A stretch of 7,845 nt of DNA from an uncultured Oscillospiraceae bacterium (GCA_900752305.1 CAADUV010000301.1:1-7845); one strand, 5' to 3'. Positions 1-6,625 are shown, counted from the first letter of the stretch. Notes: generated from the sequence alone by a model not told the origin. Made by a program: numbers and translations.

Positions 1-9
1 AGAAAGAAG

Positions 10-42
10 GGCGGCTGCATCCACAAATGGGACGAAGCCGCC
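10..42 (-). terminator. possible weak terminator hairpin after the DUF6512 gene
   Basis: Inverted repeat GGCGGCT (10-16) and AGCCGCC (36-42), a 7-bp GC-rich stem with a 19-base loop. It lies 32 bases past the stop codon of the membrane protein gene. In the minus-strand direction the stem is followed by a pyrimidine-rich run (CTTCTTTCT) rather than a clean U-tract, so it would be a poor intrinsic terminator. No gene is visible in bases 1-74. Low confidence because the loop is long and the T-run is interrupted. Confidence 0.3.
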
Positions 43-74
43 GTTGATTCCCTTGTTTATTTTGTCACGTTCTG

Positions 75-587
75 TCACCAGGTGTGCACCACCCAGGCGT
101 CCACCAGGGACGCATCGTGGAATAGCCGCAGGTCGGGGGGCATGATGGTGAAGGTGACCAGCAGACCCACCAACAAAACGCTGGCGCAGACCAGCCATCC
201 CGTCCACCCCTCCGGCACTTTGAGCCAATCCGGCAGCAGGCACCCTAACGCGATGAGCAGCACATAACACACGATGTCCACAAACCCCGGCGCGACCCCC
301 AGCACGATGTGGCACACCCACCCGAAGACCAGCATCAGCCCGCAGCAGAGGAGCACAGCCAGCAACACGCCGCCCCACTTCCCCTTGTCGTAGAGCATGG
401 TCAGCCCCACCAGCAGCGGCCAAAAGACGATCTTCACGTGCTCCCAGATGCTCTCGTTCACCGGTGCCACAAACTCCGTCAGAATGCTGGGCCACAGGTC
501 GAACAGGCCGTGCAGCAGTGTGCCCGCGATGGTGATGCACACGAAGGTGCGCAGCAGGTTCCAGCTCTGCTCCTTTTCCAGTTTCAT
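75..587 (-). CDS. small polytopic membrane protein, DUF6512-like, function unknown
   Basis: The protein is 170 aa and very hydrophobic, with about five likely membrane segments near residues 11-29, 51-66, 71-97, 100-119 and 129-148. It carries GTLLHGLFDLW (22-32) followed by the signature PVNESIWEHVKIVFWP (42-57), and near the C-terminus PPDLRLFHD (150-158). This arrangement matches what I remember of DUF6512, a family of small integral membrane proteins of Firmicutes with no assigned function; no database check was made. The polar residues N44, E45, E49 and H50 at a membrane boundary are the best candidates for a functional site. The frame stays open up to an ATG at 686, but I chose the ATG at 587: it has an AAAAGGAG ribosome binding site about 10 bases upstream, and the longer form would read through the terminator of the previous gene. 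Its own promoter is not evident. Confidence 0.75.
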   Translation of the reverse strand: MKLEKEQSWNLLRTFVCITIAGTLLHGLFDLWPSILTEFVAPVNESIWEHVKIVFWPLLVGLTMLYDKGKWGGVLLAVLLCCGLMLVFGWVCHIVLGVAPGFVDIVCYVLLIALGCLLPDWLKVPEGWTGWLVCASVLLVGLLVTFTIMPPDLRLFHDASLVDAWVVHTW

Positions 588-644
588 ATCCACCCTGCTC
601 CTTTTCCCGTTTTGTTCTACTGCCATAGGTATGCGGGGGGATGC

Positions 645-677
645 AAAAAGTAGAACCACCAAAGCGGTTCTACTTTT
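645..677 (-). terminator. intrinsic terminator of the DUF362 gene
   Basis: Perfect 12-bp inverted repeat AAAAGTAGAACC (646-657) / GGTTCTACTTTT (666-677) with an 8-base loop. It begins 12 bases after the stop codon of the DUF362 gene. Read on the minus strand, the second arm ends in TTTTT, giving a U-tract partly inside the stem. The symmetry means it could also stop transcription from the other strand. It separates the DUF362 gene from the downstream membrane protein gene. Confidence 0.85.
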
Positions 678-689
678 GTGTGTCATGGA

Positions 690-1811
690 TTATTTCATCT
701 GGATCAGTTCATAGTCCCGGCTGCCCAAGCCGATCTTTTCCCCGTGTTCCAAAGCGGCTTTCCACTCGGCGTTGGGGTTGGTGGCCAGGAAATGGTCGTG
801 GGGGTGGTCACAGCCGTGGGCCAGATTTTCGCTGAGGATGGAGTTGGGCAGCGGGTCCGCCTTCAGGCAGGCATCAGCGCAGGCCTGGTCGATGGCCACC
901 GGGTCGAAGGAGGCGAACATGCCGATGTCGGGCAGGATGGGCGCATCGTTGCTGCCGTAGCAGTCGCAGACCGGGGACACGTCCTGAACCAGGCTGATGT
1001 GGAAGTTGGGACGGCCATAGCAGACGGCCTGGGTGTACTCGGCCATCTTCTGATCCAGCAGCACCATGGAGCTGTCCTCCACGGCGTAGATGGCGTCAAA
1101 GTTGCAGGCGCCGATACAGCGGCCGCAGCCCACGCAGTTGTCGGTGTTGATCTGTGCCTTGCCATCAGCACCATACTCGATGCCATTGTTGGCGCAGCTG
1201 TTCTGACACAGGTGGCAGCCACGGCAGCGGCTCTGGCTGACCCGAGGCTTGCCCTGGGAGTGCTGTTCCATCTTGCCTGCACGGCTGCCGCAGCCCATGC
1301 CCAGGTTCTTGATGGCGCCGCCGAAACCGGTGGCCTCATGGCCTTTGAAGTGGCTCAAGCTGATGATGATATCGGCGTCCATGACGGCGTGGCCAATCTT
1401 GGCGTTTTTGACCAGCTCGCCGTTGTGGACCGGCACTTCCACGTCGTCAGTGCCCCGCAGGCCGTCGCCGATGATGAGGGGCCAGCCGCAGGAGATGTAG
1501 TTGAACCCGTTCTCCGCCGCTGCCAACAGGTGCTCCAGGGCGTTCTTCCGGCGACCCGGATAGAGGGTGTTGCAGTCGGTGAGGAAAGGCTTGCCGCCCA
1601 GCTCCTTCACCACATCCACCACCGCTCTGGCGTAGTTGGGACGCAGGAAAGCCAGGTTGCCCGGTTCGCCAAAGTGCATTTTGATGGCTACGAATTTTCC
1701 CTCAAAGTCGATGGTATCCATGCCTGCCTTGCGGATGAGCTTTTGGAGCTTTTCGGTCAGGCTCTGTTCATGGTTGGTTCGAAAGTCTGTAAAATAAACT
1801 TTGGATGCCAT
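690..1811 (-). CDS. DUF362 domain protein with two 4Fe-4S clusters (ferredoxin-like domain)
   Basis: The protein is 373 aa. The N-terminal DUF362-type domain (about 1-185) contains the conserved stretches KMHFGEPGN (44-52) and SHFKGHEATGFGGAIKNLG (153-171). It is followed by a ferredoxin domain with two CX2CX2CX3C motifs (C196, C199, C202, C206 and C226, C229, C232, C236), the classic ligand sets for two 4Fe-4S clusters. A C-terminal DUF362-like part (about 265-373) contains VCDCYG (281-286) and SFDPVAIDQACADAC (301-315). No signal peptide or membrane segment is visible, so it is probably a cytoplasmic electron-transfer or redox protein. The family is common in anaerobic Clostridia, but I know of no established reaction for it. 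The start is well supported: GGGAGGT lies 6 bases before the ATG. The gene follows the repeat-filled region downstream of rpoD with no clear promoter of its own, and ends at a strong terminator. Confidence 0.9.
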   Translation of the reverse strand: MASKVYFTDFRTNHEQSLTEKLQKLIRKAGMDTIDFEGKFVAIKMHFGEPGNLAFLRPNYARAVVDVVKELGGKPFLTDCNTLYPGRRKNALEHLLAAAENGFNYISCGWPLIIGDGLRGTDDVEVPVHNGELVKNAKIGHAVMDADIIISLSHFKGHEATGFGGAIKNLGMGCGSRAGKMEQHSQGKPRVSQSRCRGCHLCQNSCANNGIEYGADGKAQINTDNCVGCGRCIGACNFDAIYAVEDSSMVLLDQKMAEYTQAVCYGRPNFHISLVQDVSPVCDCYGSNDAPILPDIGMFASFDPVAIDQACADACLKADPLPNSILSENLAHGCDHPHDHFLATNPNAEWKAALEHGEKIGLGSRDYELIQMK

Positions 1812-1841
1812 TTGAGTACCTCCCGTTTTTTATTTTCAATA

Positions 1842-1966
1842 TTCCCACAAAGTCTCCCGACTTTGCGGGAGCCCTTTTTATTCCACTTGCTCGGGGCGAG
1901 TGAATCGCCCCTGCGCCAAGGTTTTTCTGCGAAAAACGCTTGTCACGCCGGGCTCCCGGCGAGTTT
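1842..1966. repeat. tandem multi-hairpin repeat, copy 1 (period 125 bases)
   Basis: First of two head-to-tail copies, matching copy 2 at 121 of the first 124 positions. Each unit holds four short inverted repeats. H1 is CTCCCG/CGGGAG (1854-1859, 1866-1871), followed on the plus strand by CCCTTTTTATT. H2 is GGGGCGA/TCGCCCC (1893-1899, 1905-1911). H3 is GTTTTTC/GAAAAAC (1921-1927, 1931-1937). H4 is CGCCGG/CCGGCG (1946-1951, 1956-1961). An alternative pairing AAAGT/ACTTT competes with H1. The unit has no credible start codon with ribosome binding site, so I treat it as a non-coding dispersed-type or REP/MITE-like element. That assignment is inference; the repeat itself is directly visible. Confidence 0.9.
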
Positions 1967-2091
1967 TTCCCACAAAGTCTCCCGACTTTGCGGGAGCCCT
2001 TTTTATTTCACTTGCTCGGGGCGAGTGAATCGCCCCTGCGCCAAGGTTTTTCTCCGAAAAACGCTTGTCACGCCGGACTCCCGGCGAGTTC
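1967..2091. repeat. tandem multi-hairpin repeat, copy 2 (period 125 bases)
   Basis: Second head-to-tail copy, immediately after copy 1. The three differences (copy 1 positions 1883, 1929 and 1952; copy 2 positions 2008, 2054 and 2077) fall in the H1-H2 linker, the H3 loop and the H4 loop, so all four stems are intact in both copies. It abuts the 24-base palindrome next to the 3' end of rpoD. The near identity of the copies suggests a recent duplication or continuing homogenisation. Confidence 0.9.
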
Positions 2092-2111
2092 CCCTTTTAA
2101 AAAAGGGGAAC
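2088..2111. repeat. 24-base near-perfect palindrome after rpoD
   Basis: GTTCCCCTTTT (2088-2098), AA, AAAAGGGGAAC (2101-2111): 11 paired bases per arm around a 2-base centre, so a real RNA hairpin would open to a slightly larger loop. It begins 14 bases after the rpoD stop codon in the direction of transcription. The minus-strand RNA does not continue into a U-tract (it runs into TCGCC), so it is not a textbook intrinsic terminator. It may serve as an RNA 3'-end stabiliser, or be the end of the neighbouring repeat, whose last bases it shares. Confidence 0.65.
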
Positions 2112-2125
2112 CAACAAGCAATCAC

Positions 2126-3484
2126 TCAGTTCAAAAAGTCCTTCAACTTCTTAGACCGGCTGGGATGCCGCAGCTTCCGCAACGCTTTCGCCTCAATCTG
2201 GCGGATACGCTCTCTGGTCACGTGGAACTGCTTGCCCACCTCTTCCAGGGTACGGGTACGACCGTCCTCGATGCCGAAGCGGAGCTTGAGCACCTGCTCC
2301 TCTCTGGGGGTCAGGGTGGACAGCACTTCCACCAGCTGTTCCTTCAGCAGGGTGAAGGAGGCGGCTTCGGAGGGCTCGGAGGCGTCCTCGTCCGGGATGA
2401 AGTCACCCAGGTGGGAGTCTTCCTCTTCGCCGATGGGGGTCTCCAGGGAGACCGGTTCCTGTGCGATCTTCAAAATCTCACGCACCTTTTCCACGGACAT
2501 ATTCATCTCCGCCGCGATCTCCTCCGGCGTGGGGTCGTGCCCCAGCTCCTGGAGTAGCTGGCGGGAGACGCGGATGACCTTATTGATGGTCTCCACCATA
2601 TGCACCGGAATACGGATGGTACGCGCCTGGTCGGCGATGGCACGGGTGATGGACTGGCGGATCCACCAGGTGGCGTAGGTGGAGAATTTATAGCCCTTGG
2701 TGTAGTCGAACTTTTCCACAGCCTTGATGAGGCCCAGGTTGCCCTCCTGGATCAGATCCAGGAACAGCATCCCACGCCCCACATAGCGCTTGGCGATGGA
2801 GACCACCAGACGGAGGTTGGCCTCTGCCAGCCGCTGCTTGCAGTCCTGGCCATAGCGCACCTTCCGTTTCAGCGCCTTGATGTCGTTGGGGGTCAAGCTG
2901 CGCACCGCTTCCAGGTCGGGTTCATCGCCGTTTTCCTCTTCGTCCAGGTCGTCCTCCGGCTCCTCTTCCTCATAGGCCTCCGGATTTTGCAGACGCTCCC
3001 AGGCGTCCAGCATCTTCTGTGCCTCGCTGCCATCAGACATGCCCTTAGCCAGCTTCAGCTCTTCCTCCTGGGTCAGCAGGGAGACCTTGCCAATCTCTTT
3101 CAGGTACATCCGCACCGGGTCGTCGATGCCGAAGCTCTCCGCCATGGCGTTGGGGTCCACGTCCTCCGCCTTCAGCTCCTCAATCTCCCCTTTCAGGTTG
3201 TCGATCTCCTCGGTGGCGTGCTCGTCTGCCTCAGGCAGCTCATATTCGGTGACCAGGGCGATGCCCAGGTTTTCCAGGATGTCATAAAACCGATCCAGCG
3301 TGGAGCTGTCCAGCTCCACCCCGTCCAATTCCATCATCTCGTTGGTGGTCAGCTTACCATTTTTCTTCCCTCGCTCAATCAGCTCATTCAGTTTTTCCGC
3401 GCCGGAGATGTGCTCCGGGATGCGATTCTTCTGTTCCTTTTCCTCTGCGGACTTGGGTGCTGTTGTTTTTTTCTTTTCACTCAT
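2126..3484 (-). CDS. rpoD: RNA polymerase primary (housekeeping) sigma factor, SigA/RpoD
   Basis: The protein is 452 aa and directs core RNA polymerase to housekeeping promoters. Region 1.1-like sequence lies at about 30-82 and region 1.2 at 121-150 ([17 protein letters not shown]). Region 2 spans about 216-290, with [28 protein letters not shown] and the -10 recognition/melting stretch [20 protein letters not shown] (264-283). Region 3 spans about 291-375. Region 4 spans about 380-452, with the helix-turn-helix [20 protein letters not shown] (412-431) that reads -35 elements. B. subtilis SigA is about 371 aa; most of the extra length is an acidic insertion of roughly 55-60 residues between regions 1.2 and 2.1 (about 155-212, with [19 protein letters not shown] at 172-190). 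The ATG at 3484 has GGGAGG 7-8 bases upstream and overlaps the end of dnaG by 8 bases (ATGAGTGA), which implies translational coupling. Confidence 0.98.
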   Translation of the reverse strand: MSEKKKTTAPKSAEEKEQKNRIPEHISGAEKLNELIERGKKNGKLTTNEMMELDGVELDSSTLDRFYDILENLGIALVTEYELPEADEHATEEIDNLKGEIEELKAEDVDPNAMAESFGIDDPVRMYLKEIGKVSLLTQEEELKLAKGMSDGSEAQKMLDAWERLQNPEAYEEEEPEDDLDEEENGDEPDLEAVRSLTPNDIKALKRKVRYGQDCKQRLAEANLRLVVSIAKRYVGRGMLFLDLIQEGNLGLIKAVEKFDYTKGYKFSTYATWWIRQSITRAIADQARTIRIPVHMVETINKVIRVSRQLLQELGHDPTPEEIAAEMNMSVEKVREILKIAQEPVSLETPIGEEEDSHLGDFIPDEDASEPSEAASFTLLKEQLVEVLSTLTPREEQVLKLRFGIEDGRTRTLEEVGKQFHVTRERIRQIEAKALRKLRHPSRSKKLKDFLN

Positions 3485-5222
3485 TGGGGTTCCTCCCGTT
3501 TTTTTCTATTGCGAAGGAGAGAATGTCTCTATCCTTTGTCATCTCACGTTTCCATTTCTGCGTCCGTATCTGCCGACTGTAGTCAGCAATGGCCTGCCTG
3601 GCCTCCCCTAACATCTGAGGCTTCTGCATGAGGCTGGCCAGCAGGTTCATCTCCGCCCCGCTCAGCCCCTGCGCCATGGCGCTGAGGGTGATGCTGCCCG
3701 TAGTCTCCCACAGGGTTTTTGCCTGCCGGTACAGATTTCCCAGGGCAGGCACCGAAAAATCCTCCGGCTGCAAGCCGTCCATGTCCTGAAACAGCGTCGG
3801 GTCGGCCATGACCAGGCCGATGAGCCCCTCTTCCGCCTTGGCCGAACGGACGTCCTGATAGCGGAGCTGCCGCTCCTTTGGCTGCACCTCCATGGCGGGC
3901 TGGAGGGCTTTGCGCTGCTGCTGTTTCCTCTGCTTCCAGCGTCCCTTGCGGCGCTGGCCGGCGATCTCCGCCAGCATGGTGTCCCGCTCGATGCCAGCGG
4001 TCTCCGCCGCCCGGCCACCGTAGATTTCCCGCTCCACCGGACTGTCCAGTTTTGCAATCATAGCCGCCGCCTCTTGCAGGTAGGACACCCGGTCTGCCGG
4101 ATCCTCTAAGTGGAACTTACCCCGCAGCTGCGCCAGCCGGTACTCCATCTGGTTCTCCGACCCGTCCAGCAGCCGCTGGAACGCCTCTCGCCCGAATTTC
4201 CGGATGAACTCATCCGGGTCCTTCGCCCCCTGCATCTGCAAGACCCGCACCTGCAGGCCGGTCTTGTCCAAAATGGGGATGGCTCGTTGGGCGGCGTTCA
4301 CCCCGGCGGCGTCCCCGTCGTAGGCCAGGATGACCTCCTTGGTGTAGCGGGAGATGAGGCGGGCGTGGTCCTCGGTCAAAGAGGTACCGAGAGAGGCTAC
4401 GGCACAGTCAAAGCCCGCTTGGTGCAAGGCGATGGTGTCCATATACCCCTCCGTCAGAATCAATCTGCCCGCCTTGGAGCGCTTGGCCAGGTTCAAGGCG
4501 AACAGGTTTTTGCTTTTGTTGTAGATCGGTGTATCCGGCGAGTTCAGATACTTGGGTGTGGAGTCATCCAGCACCCGTCCGCCGAAGCCGATGACATTCC
4601 CTCGCACGTCGATGATGGGGAACATGACCCTGCCCCGGAAGCGGTCGTAAATGGAGCCTTTCTGGCTCTCCACCGCCAGACCGGCGTCCAGCATCTCCCG
4701 TTTGGAATAGCCCTTCTCGGTCATGGTTCGGATGAGGGCGTCCCAGGAGTTCAAAGCGTAGCCCATGCCGAAGTTGGTGACCGTCCGGCGGGACAGGCCA
4801 CGGCGCAGGAGATAGGCAGTCGCCTGCTGGGCGTCTGGGTGGGACAGGTTGCTGTAGAAATATCGGGCGGCCTCCTTGTTCAGCTGGAACAGACGCTCCC
4901 GGCGCTTCCGGCTGTCGGCGTTCTCGTTGCTGTTGGGCACCTCCATCCCCGCCCGCTGAGCCAGGATGGTCACGGCGTCCACGAACCCCACGTCCTCCAT
5001 CTCCATGATGAAGTTGATAGCTCCGCCGCCCTTGTGGCAGCCAAAGCAATAGCACATCTGCTTATCCGGTGAGACGGAGAAGGAGGGGGTCTTCTCGCTG
5101 TGAAAGGGGCACAAGCCCCAATATCGGTTTCCTTTCTTGCTCAAGGTCACGTAGCTGGACACCACATCCACGATGTCCGTCCGCGCCTGTAAATCATCTA
5201 AAAACGCCTGTGGAATTGCCAC
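3477..5222 (-). CDS. dnaG: DNA primase DnaG
   Basis: The protein is 581 aa from the start chosen here. It makes the RNA primers for DNA replication, working with the replicative helicase at the fork. The N-terminal CHC2 zinc-binding domain has [11 protein letters not shown] (38-48) and YCFGCH (58-63), with ligands C38, H41, C59 and C62. The catalytic core includes FRGRVMFPI (195-203), FGGRVL and [18 protein letters not shown] (224-241). The Toprim motifs are LTEGYMD (256-262, E258) and YDGDAAG (301-307, D302 and D304). The C-terminal helicase-interaction domain (about 455-575) is more divergent. Length is slightly below the usual 590-600 aa. The frame also has an upstream GTG at 5240. I prefer the GTG at 5222, because GGGAGG sits 6 bases before it and the resulting [21 protein letters not shown] fits the usual DnaG N-terminus. 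It follows dgt by 37 bases and overlaps rpoD by 8. Confidence 0.97.
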   Translation of the reverse strand: MAIPQAFLDDLQARTDIVDVVSSYVTLSKKGNRYWGLCPFHSEKTPSFSVSPDKQMCYCFGCHKGGGAINFIMEMEDVGFVDAVTILAQRAGMEVPNSNENADSRKRRERLFQLNKEAARYFYSNLSHPDAQQATAYLLRRGLSRRTVTNFGMGYALNSWDALIRTMTEKGYSKREMLDAGLAVESQKGSIYDRFRGRVMFPIIDVRGNVIGFGGRVLDDSTPKYLNSPDTPIYNKSKNLFALNLAKRSKAGRLILTEGYMDTIALHQAGFDCAVASLGTSLTEDHARLISRYTKEVILAYDGDAAGVNAAQRAIPILDKTGLQVRVLQMQGAKDPDEFIRKFGREAFQRLLDGSENQMEYRLAQLRGKFHLEDPADRVSYLQEAAAMIAKLDSPVEREIYGGRAAETAGIERDTMLAEIAGQRRKGRWKQRKQQQRKALQPAMEVQPKERQLRYQDVRSAKAEEGLIGLVMADPTLFQDMDGLQPEDFSVPALGNLYRQAKTLWETTGSITLSAMAQGLSGAEMNLLASLMQKPQMLGEARQAIADYSRQIRTQKWKREMTKDRDILSFAIEKNGRNPNE

Positions 5223-5240
5223 AATGTTCCTCCCTTCCAC
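5223..5240 (-). promoter_or_regulatory. ribosome binding site that decides the dnaG start
   Basis: On the minus strand GGGAGG (5234-5229) is followed by a 6-base spacer and then GTG (5222-5220). The alternative in-frame GTG at 5240-5238 would place this Shine-Dalgarno sequence inside the coding region as codons for EGR. No comparable site precedes the upstream GTG. Confidence 0.8.
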
Positions 5241-5259
5241 ATCGTTTTCGTCTTTGGTA

Positions 5260-6264
5260 TTACTTCACCGTCCACGCCCGTGGGATGAACAGCTCTTCAA
5301 ACTTCTCCACGGCGTAGGAATCGGTCATGCCGGCGATATAGTCGCACACCGCCCGGTCTACCCCGTCTCTGGCGCGGATGTCCTGGAAATCGCTGGGCAG
5401 GTCGTCCGGATTCCGCTGGTAGTAGGCGAACAGGCTGCGGATCATCTCCTGCGCCTTTCCCTCCTCCCCTTTGGCCATAGGGTTGTGGTAGACCGACTGG
5501 AACAAAAAGTCCCGCAGGTCGTTCATATATTCGCCGATCTCCTCGCTCTGCTGGATGTGGTCTTGGTCGGTGCTGTTCTCGATCACGTCGGTGACCAGGG
5601 TGTTGATGCGCTGGGTTTTGGTGTAGCCCAACGCCTGCTGTAAGTAGAGGGGGATGTCTGTGGGGTAGATGATGCCGCCCCGCATGGCGTCCTCGATATC
5701 GTGGTTGATGTAGGCGATCCGGTCGGCGAACCACAGGATCTGCCCCTCCAGGGTCTTGGCCTTCACATTGCCCGTGTGGCAGACGATGCCCTCTCGCACT
5801 TCGTGGGTCAGGTTCAGCCCGTCCCCTTCCAGCTCCAGCACATCCACCACCCGCAGGGACTGGACGTTGTGCTGAAAGCCCTCCGGCATGATCTCATTGA
5901 GCACCCGTTCTCCGGCGTGGCCAAAGGGGGTGTGCCCCAGGTCGTGTCCCAGTCCGATGGCCTCCGTCAAGTCCTCGTTCAGGTTCAGGGCACGGGCGAT
6001 GGTTCGGGCGATGCGGGTCACTTCCAAGGTGTGGGTCATCCGGGTGCGGTAGTGGTCGCCCTCCGGCTCCAGGAAGACCTGGGTCTTGTGCTTGAGGCGA
6101 CGGAAGGCTTTGGAATAGACGATGCGATCCACGTCCCGCTGGAAGCAGGTACGCAGGGCGCAAGGCTCCTCCTGCCGTCGGCGTCCTTGACTGCTGTCAG
6201 CCAGGCAGGCACGGTGCGAGAGGAATTGTCGTTCTCTGGCTTCCGTGCGTTCTCGTCCTGTCAT
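5260..6264 (-). CDS. dgt: deoxyguanosinetriphosphate triphosphohydrolase-like HD-domain protein
   Basis: The protein is 334 aa. The dGTPase-like family cleaves dNTPs to the deoxynucleoside and triphosphate, which limits nucleotide pools; exact substrate cannot be read from sequence. It opens with a family-typical N-terminus (FQRDVDRIVYSKAFRRLKHKTQVF, 41-64). The HD-domain metal and catalytic residues follow: TRMTHTLEV (H78), GLGHDLGHTPFGHAGER (H107, D108, H111, H116) and WFADRIAYINHDIEDA (D181). The length fits the short Firmicutes form rather than the roughly 500-aa E. coli Dgt. Two ATGs are possible, at 6273 and 6264. The first directly abuts the AGGGGGG tract, leaving no spacer; the second has it 9 bases upstream and matches the family start, so 6264 is preferred. 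It is the first gene of the dgt-dnaG-rpoD operon, a neighbourhood I know from other Clostridia. A cytoplasmic enzyme with no membrane segment. Confidence 0.93.
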   Translation of the reverse strand: MTGRERTEARERQFLSHRACLADSSQGRRRQEEPCALRTCFQRDVDRIVYSKAFRRLKHKTQVFLEPEGDHYRTRMTHTLEVTRIARTIARALNLNEDLTEAIGLGHDLGHTPFGHAGERVLNEIMPEGFQHNVQSLRVVDVLELEGDGLNLTHEVREGIVCHTGNVKAKTLEGQILWFADRIAYINHDIEDAMRGGIIYPTDIPLYLQQALGYTKTQRINTLVTDVIENSTDQDHIQQSEEIGEYMNDLRDFLFQSVYHNPMAKGEEGKAQEMIRSLFAYYQRNPDDLPSDFQDIRARDGVDRAVCDYIAGMTDSYAVEKFEELFIPRAWTVK

Positions 6265-6273
6265 GGCAAGCAT

Positions 6274-6307
6274 CCCCCCTTTTCAGTTGCTCTATATTTA
6301 TTTATAC
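6274..6307 (-). promoter_or_regulatory. possible promoter -10 area and ribosome binding site upstream of dgt
   Basis: On the minus strand this AT-rich stretch reads TATAAATAAATATAGAG and then, after 11 bases, the purine tract AGGGGGG that serves dgt. TATAAA (6306-6301) and TATAGA (6296-6291) are both acceptable SigA -10 hexamers. No convincing TTGACA-like -35 sits at 16-18 bases from either, so the exact promoter is uncertain. The location just after the glmM terminator and hairpin cluster makes a promoter here likely on context. Confidence 0.4.
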
Positions 6308-6339
6308 GGAATTGGAACGGAAAACCCTCTAAATTCCCG

Positions 6340-6500
6340 CAACTTTTTTTAAAATGTTGGTTTCGTTGAACCTTCTCTGTCATTCTGCCCGCCTTTTCGG
6401 CAAAATACACAGCAGCTCCGCTGTCGATAAAATGCAAGCATTTTATCGAGGAGAGCAGCCTGGTGCATGCACTCACTATGTTCGCACACTTACCAGGCTG
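6340..6500 (-). other. hairpin-rich intergenic segment between glmM and dgt
   Basis: The space from 6265 to 6625 has no credible gene. Besides the terminator it holds several inverted repeats. A long hairpin lies at 6456-6500 (CAGCCTGGT / ACCAGGCTG, extendable inward). A perfect 10-bp AT-rich hairpin lies at 6425-6448 (CGATAAAATG, loop CAAG, CATTTTATCG). A small hairpin CAGC/GCTG lies at 6413-6423. A loose CAAC/GTTG pairing with T-run and A-run lies at 6340-6359. In the dgt direction these would form a structured leader if transcription starts before them, or a terminator-proximal tail of the glmM transcript. I recognise no known riboswitch, T-box or small RNA. Confidence 0.55.
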
Positions 6501-6506
6501 AGAGGA

Positions 6507-6539
6507 GAAAAAACTGACGCGCATGTCGCCAGTTTTTTC
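6507..6539 (-). terminator. intrinsic terminator of glmM
   Basis: Arms GAAAAAACTG (6507-6516) and CAGTTTTTTC (6530-6539). In the minus-strand RNA the stem extends by a G-U wobble and two further pairs to 13 bp, with a 7-base loop, and ends in six U. On the plus strand the same wobble position is an A-C mismatch, so the hairpin is better formed in the glmM transcript. It begins about 86 bases past the glmM stop. Confidence 0.8.
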
Positions 6540-6552
6540 AAATTTCACTTTT

Positions 6553-6571
6553 TTCCGGCGTCCCGCCGGAA
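6553..6571. repeat. 8-bp GC-rich hairpin after glmM
   Basis: TTCCGGCG (6553-6560), TCC, CGCCGGAA (6564-6571): a perfect 8-bp stem with a 3-base loop, between the glmM stop and its terminator. In the minus direction it is followed by a run of A, not T, so it is not itself a terminator for glmM. It could protect the 3' end of the mRNA. Confidence 0.6.
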
Positions 6572-6625
6572 CTCTGTGAGACTTTGCAATCGCTTTTCGT
6601 TTGAGATAGCTATACCCATATCGGG

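Noticed and set aside
588..686. A 33-residue N-terminal extension of the DUF6512 membrane protein.
   Set aside because: It would read through the upstream terminator, has no ribosome binding site at 686, and the ATG at 587 has a good one.
1842..2091. A CRISPR array.
   Set aside because: There are only two copies, head to tail with a 125-base period and no unique spacers; the units are near identical along their full length.
1940..2557. A plus-strand open frame starting in the repeat, with peptide similarity between repeat copies.
   Set aside because: The similarity is just the DNA repeat translated; the rest is antisense to rpoD, and there is no ribosome binding site.
678..2678. A 666-codon plus-strand open frame running antisense to the DUF362 gene, the repeats and the end of rpoD.
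   Set aside because: It is low-complexity (Ala, Val, Gly, His, Gln rich), has no recognisable domain, covers two clearly real minus-strand genes and passes through both repeat copies. It is explained by GC-rich codon bias on the opposite strand.
4110..5072. A 320-codon plus-strand frame antisense to dnaG.
   Set aside because: No domain is visible and the opposite strand carries full DnaG motifs, including zinc and Toprim residues.
6340..6500. A riboswitch or T-box controlling dgt.
   Set aside because: I could not match any known conserved core or T-box sequence, and the stems show no clear switch with a terminator next to dgt.
6261..6548. A 95-codon minus-strand frame in the glmM-dgt gap, starting with GTG.
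   Set aside because: It has no good ribosome binding site, runs through the glmM terminator and the other hairpins, and overlaps the dgt start out of frame. The stems explain the sequence better than a protein does.
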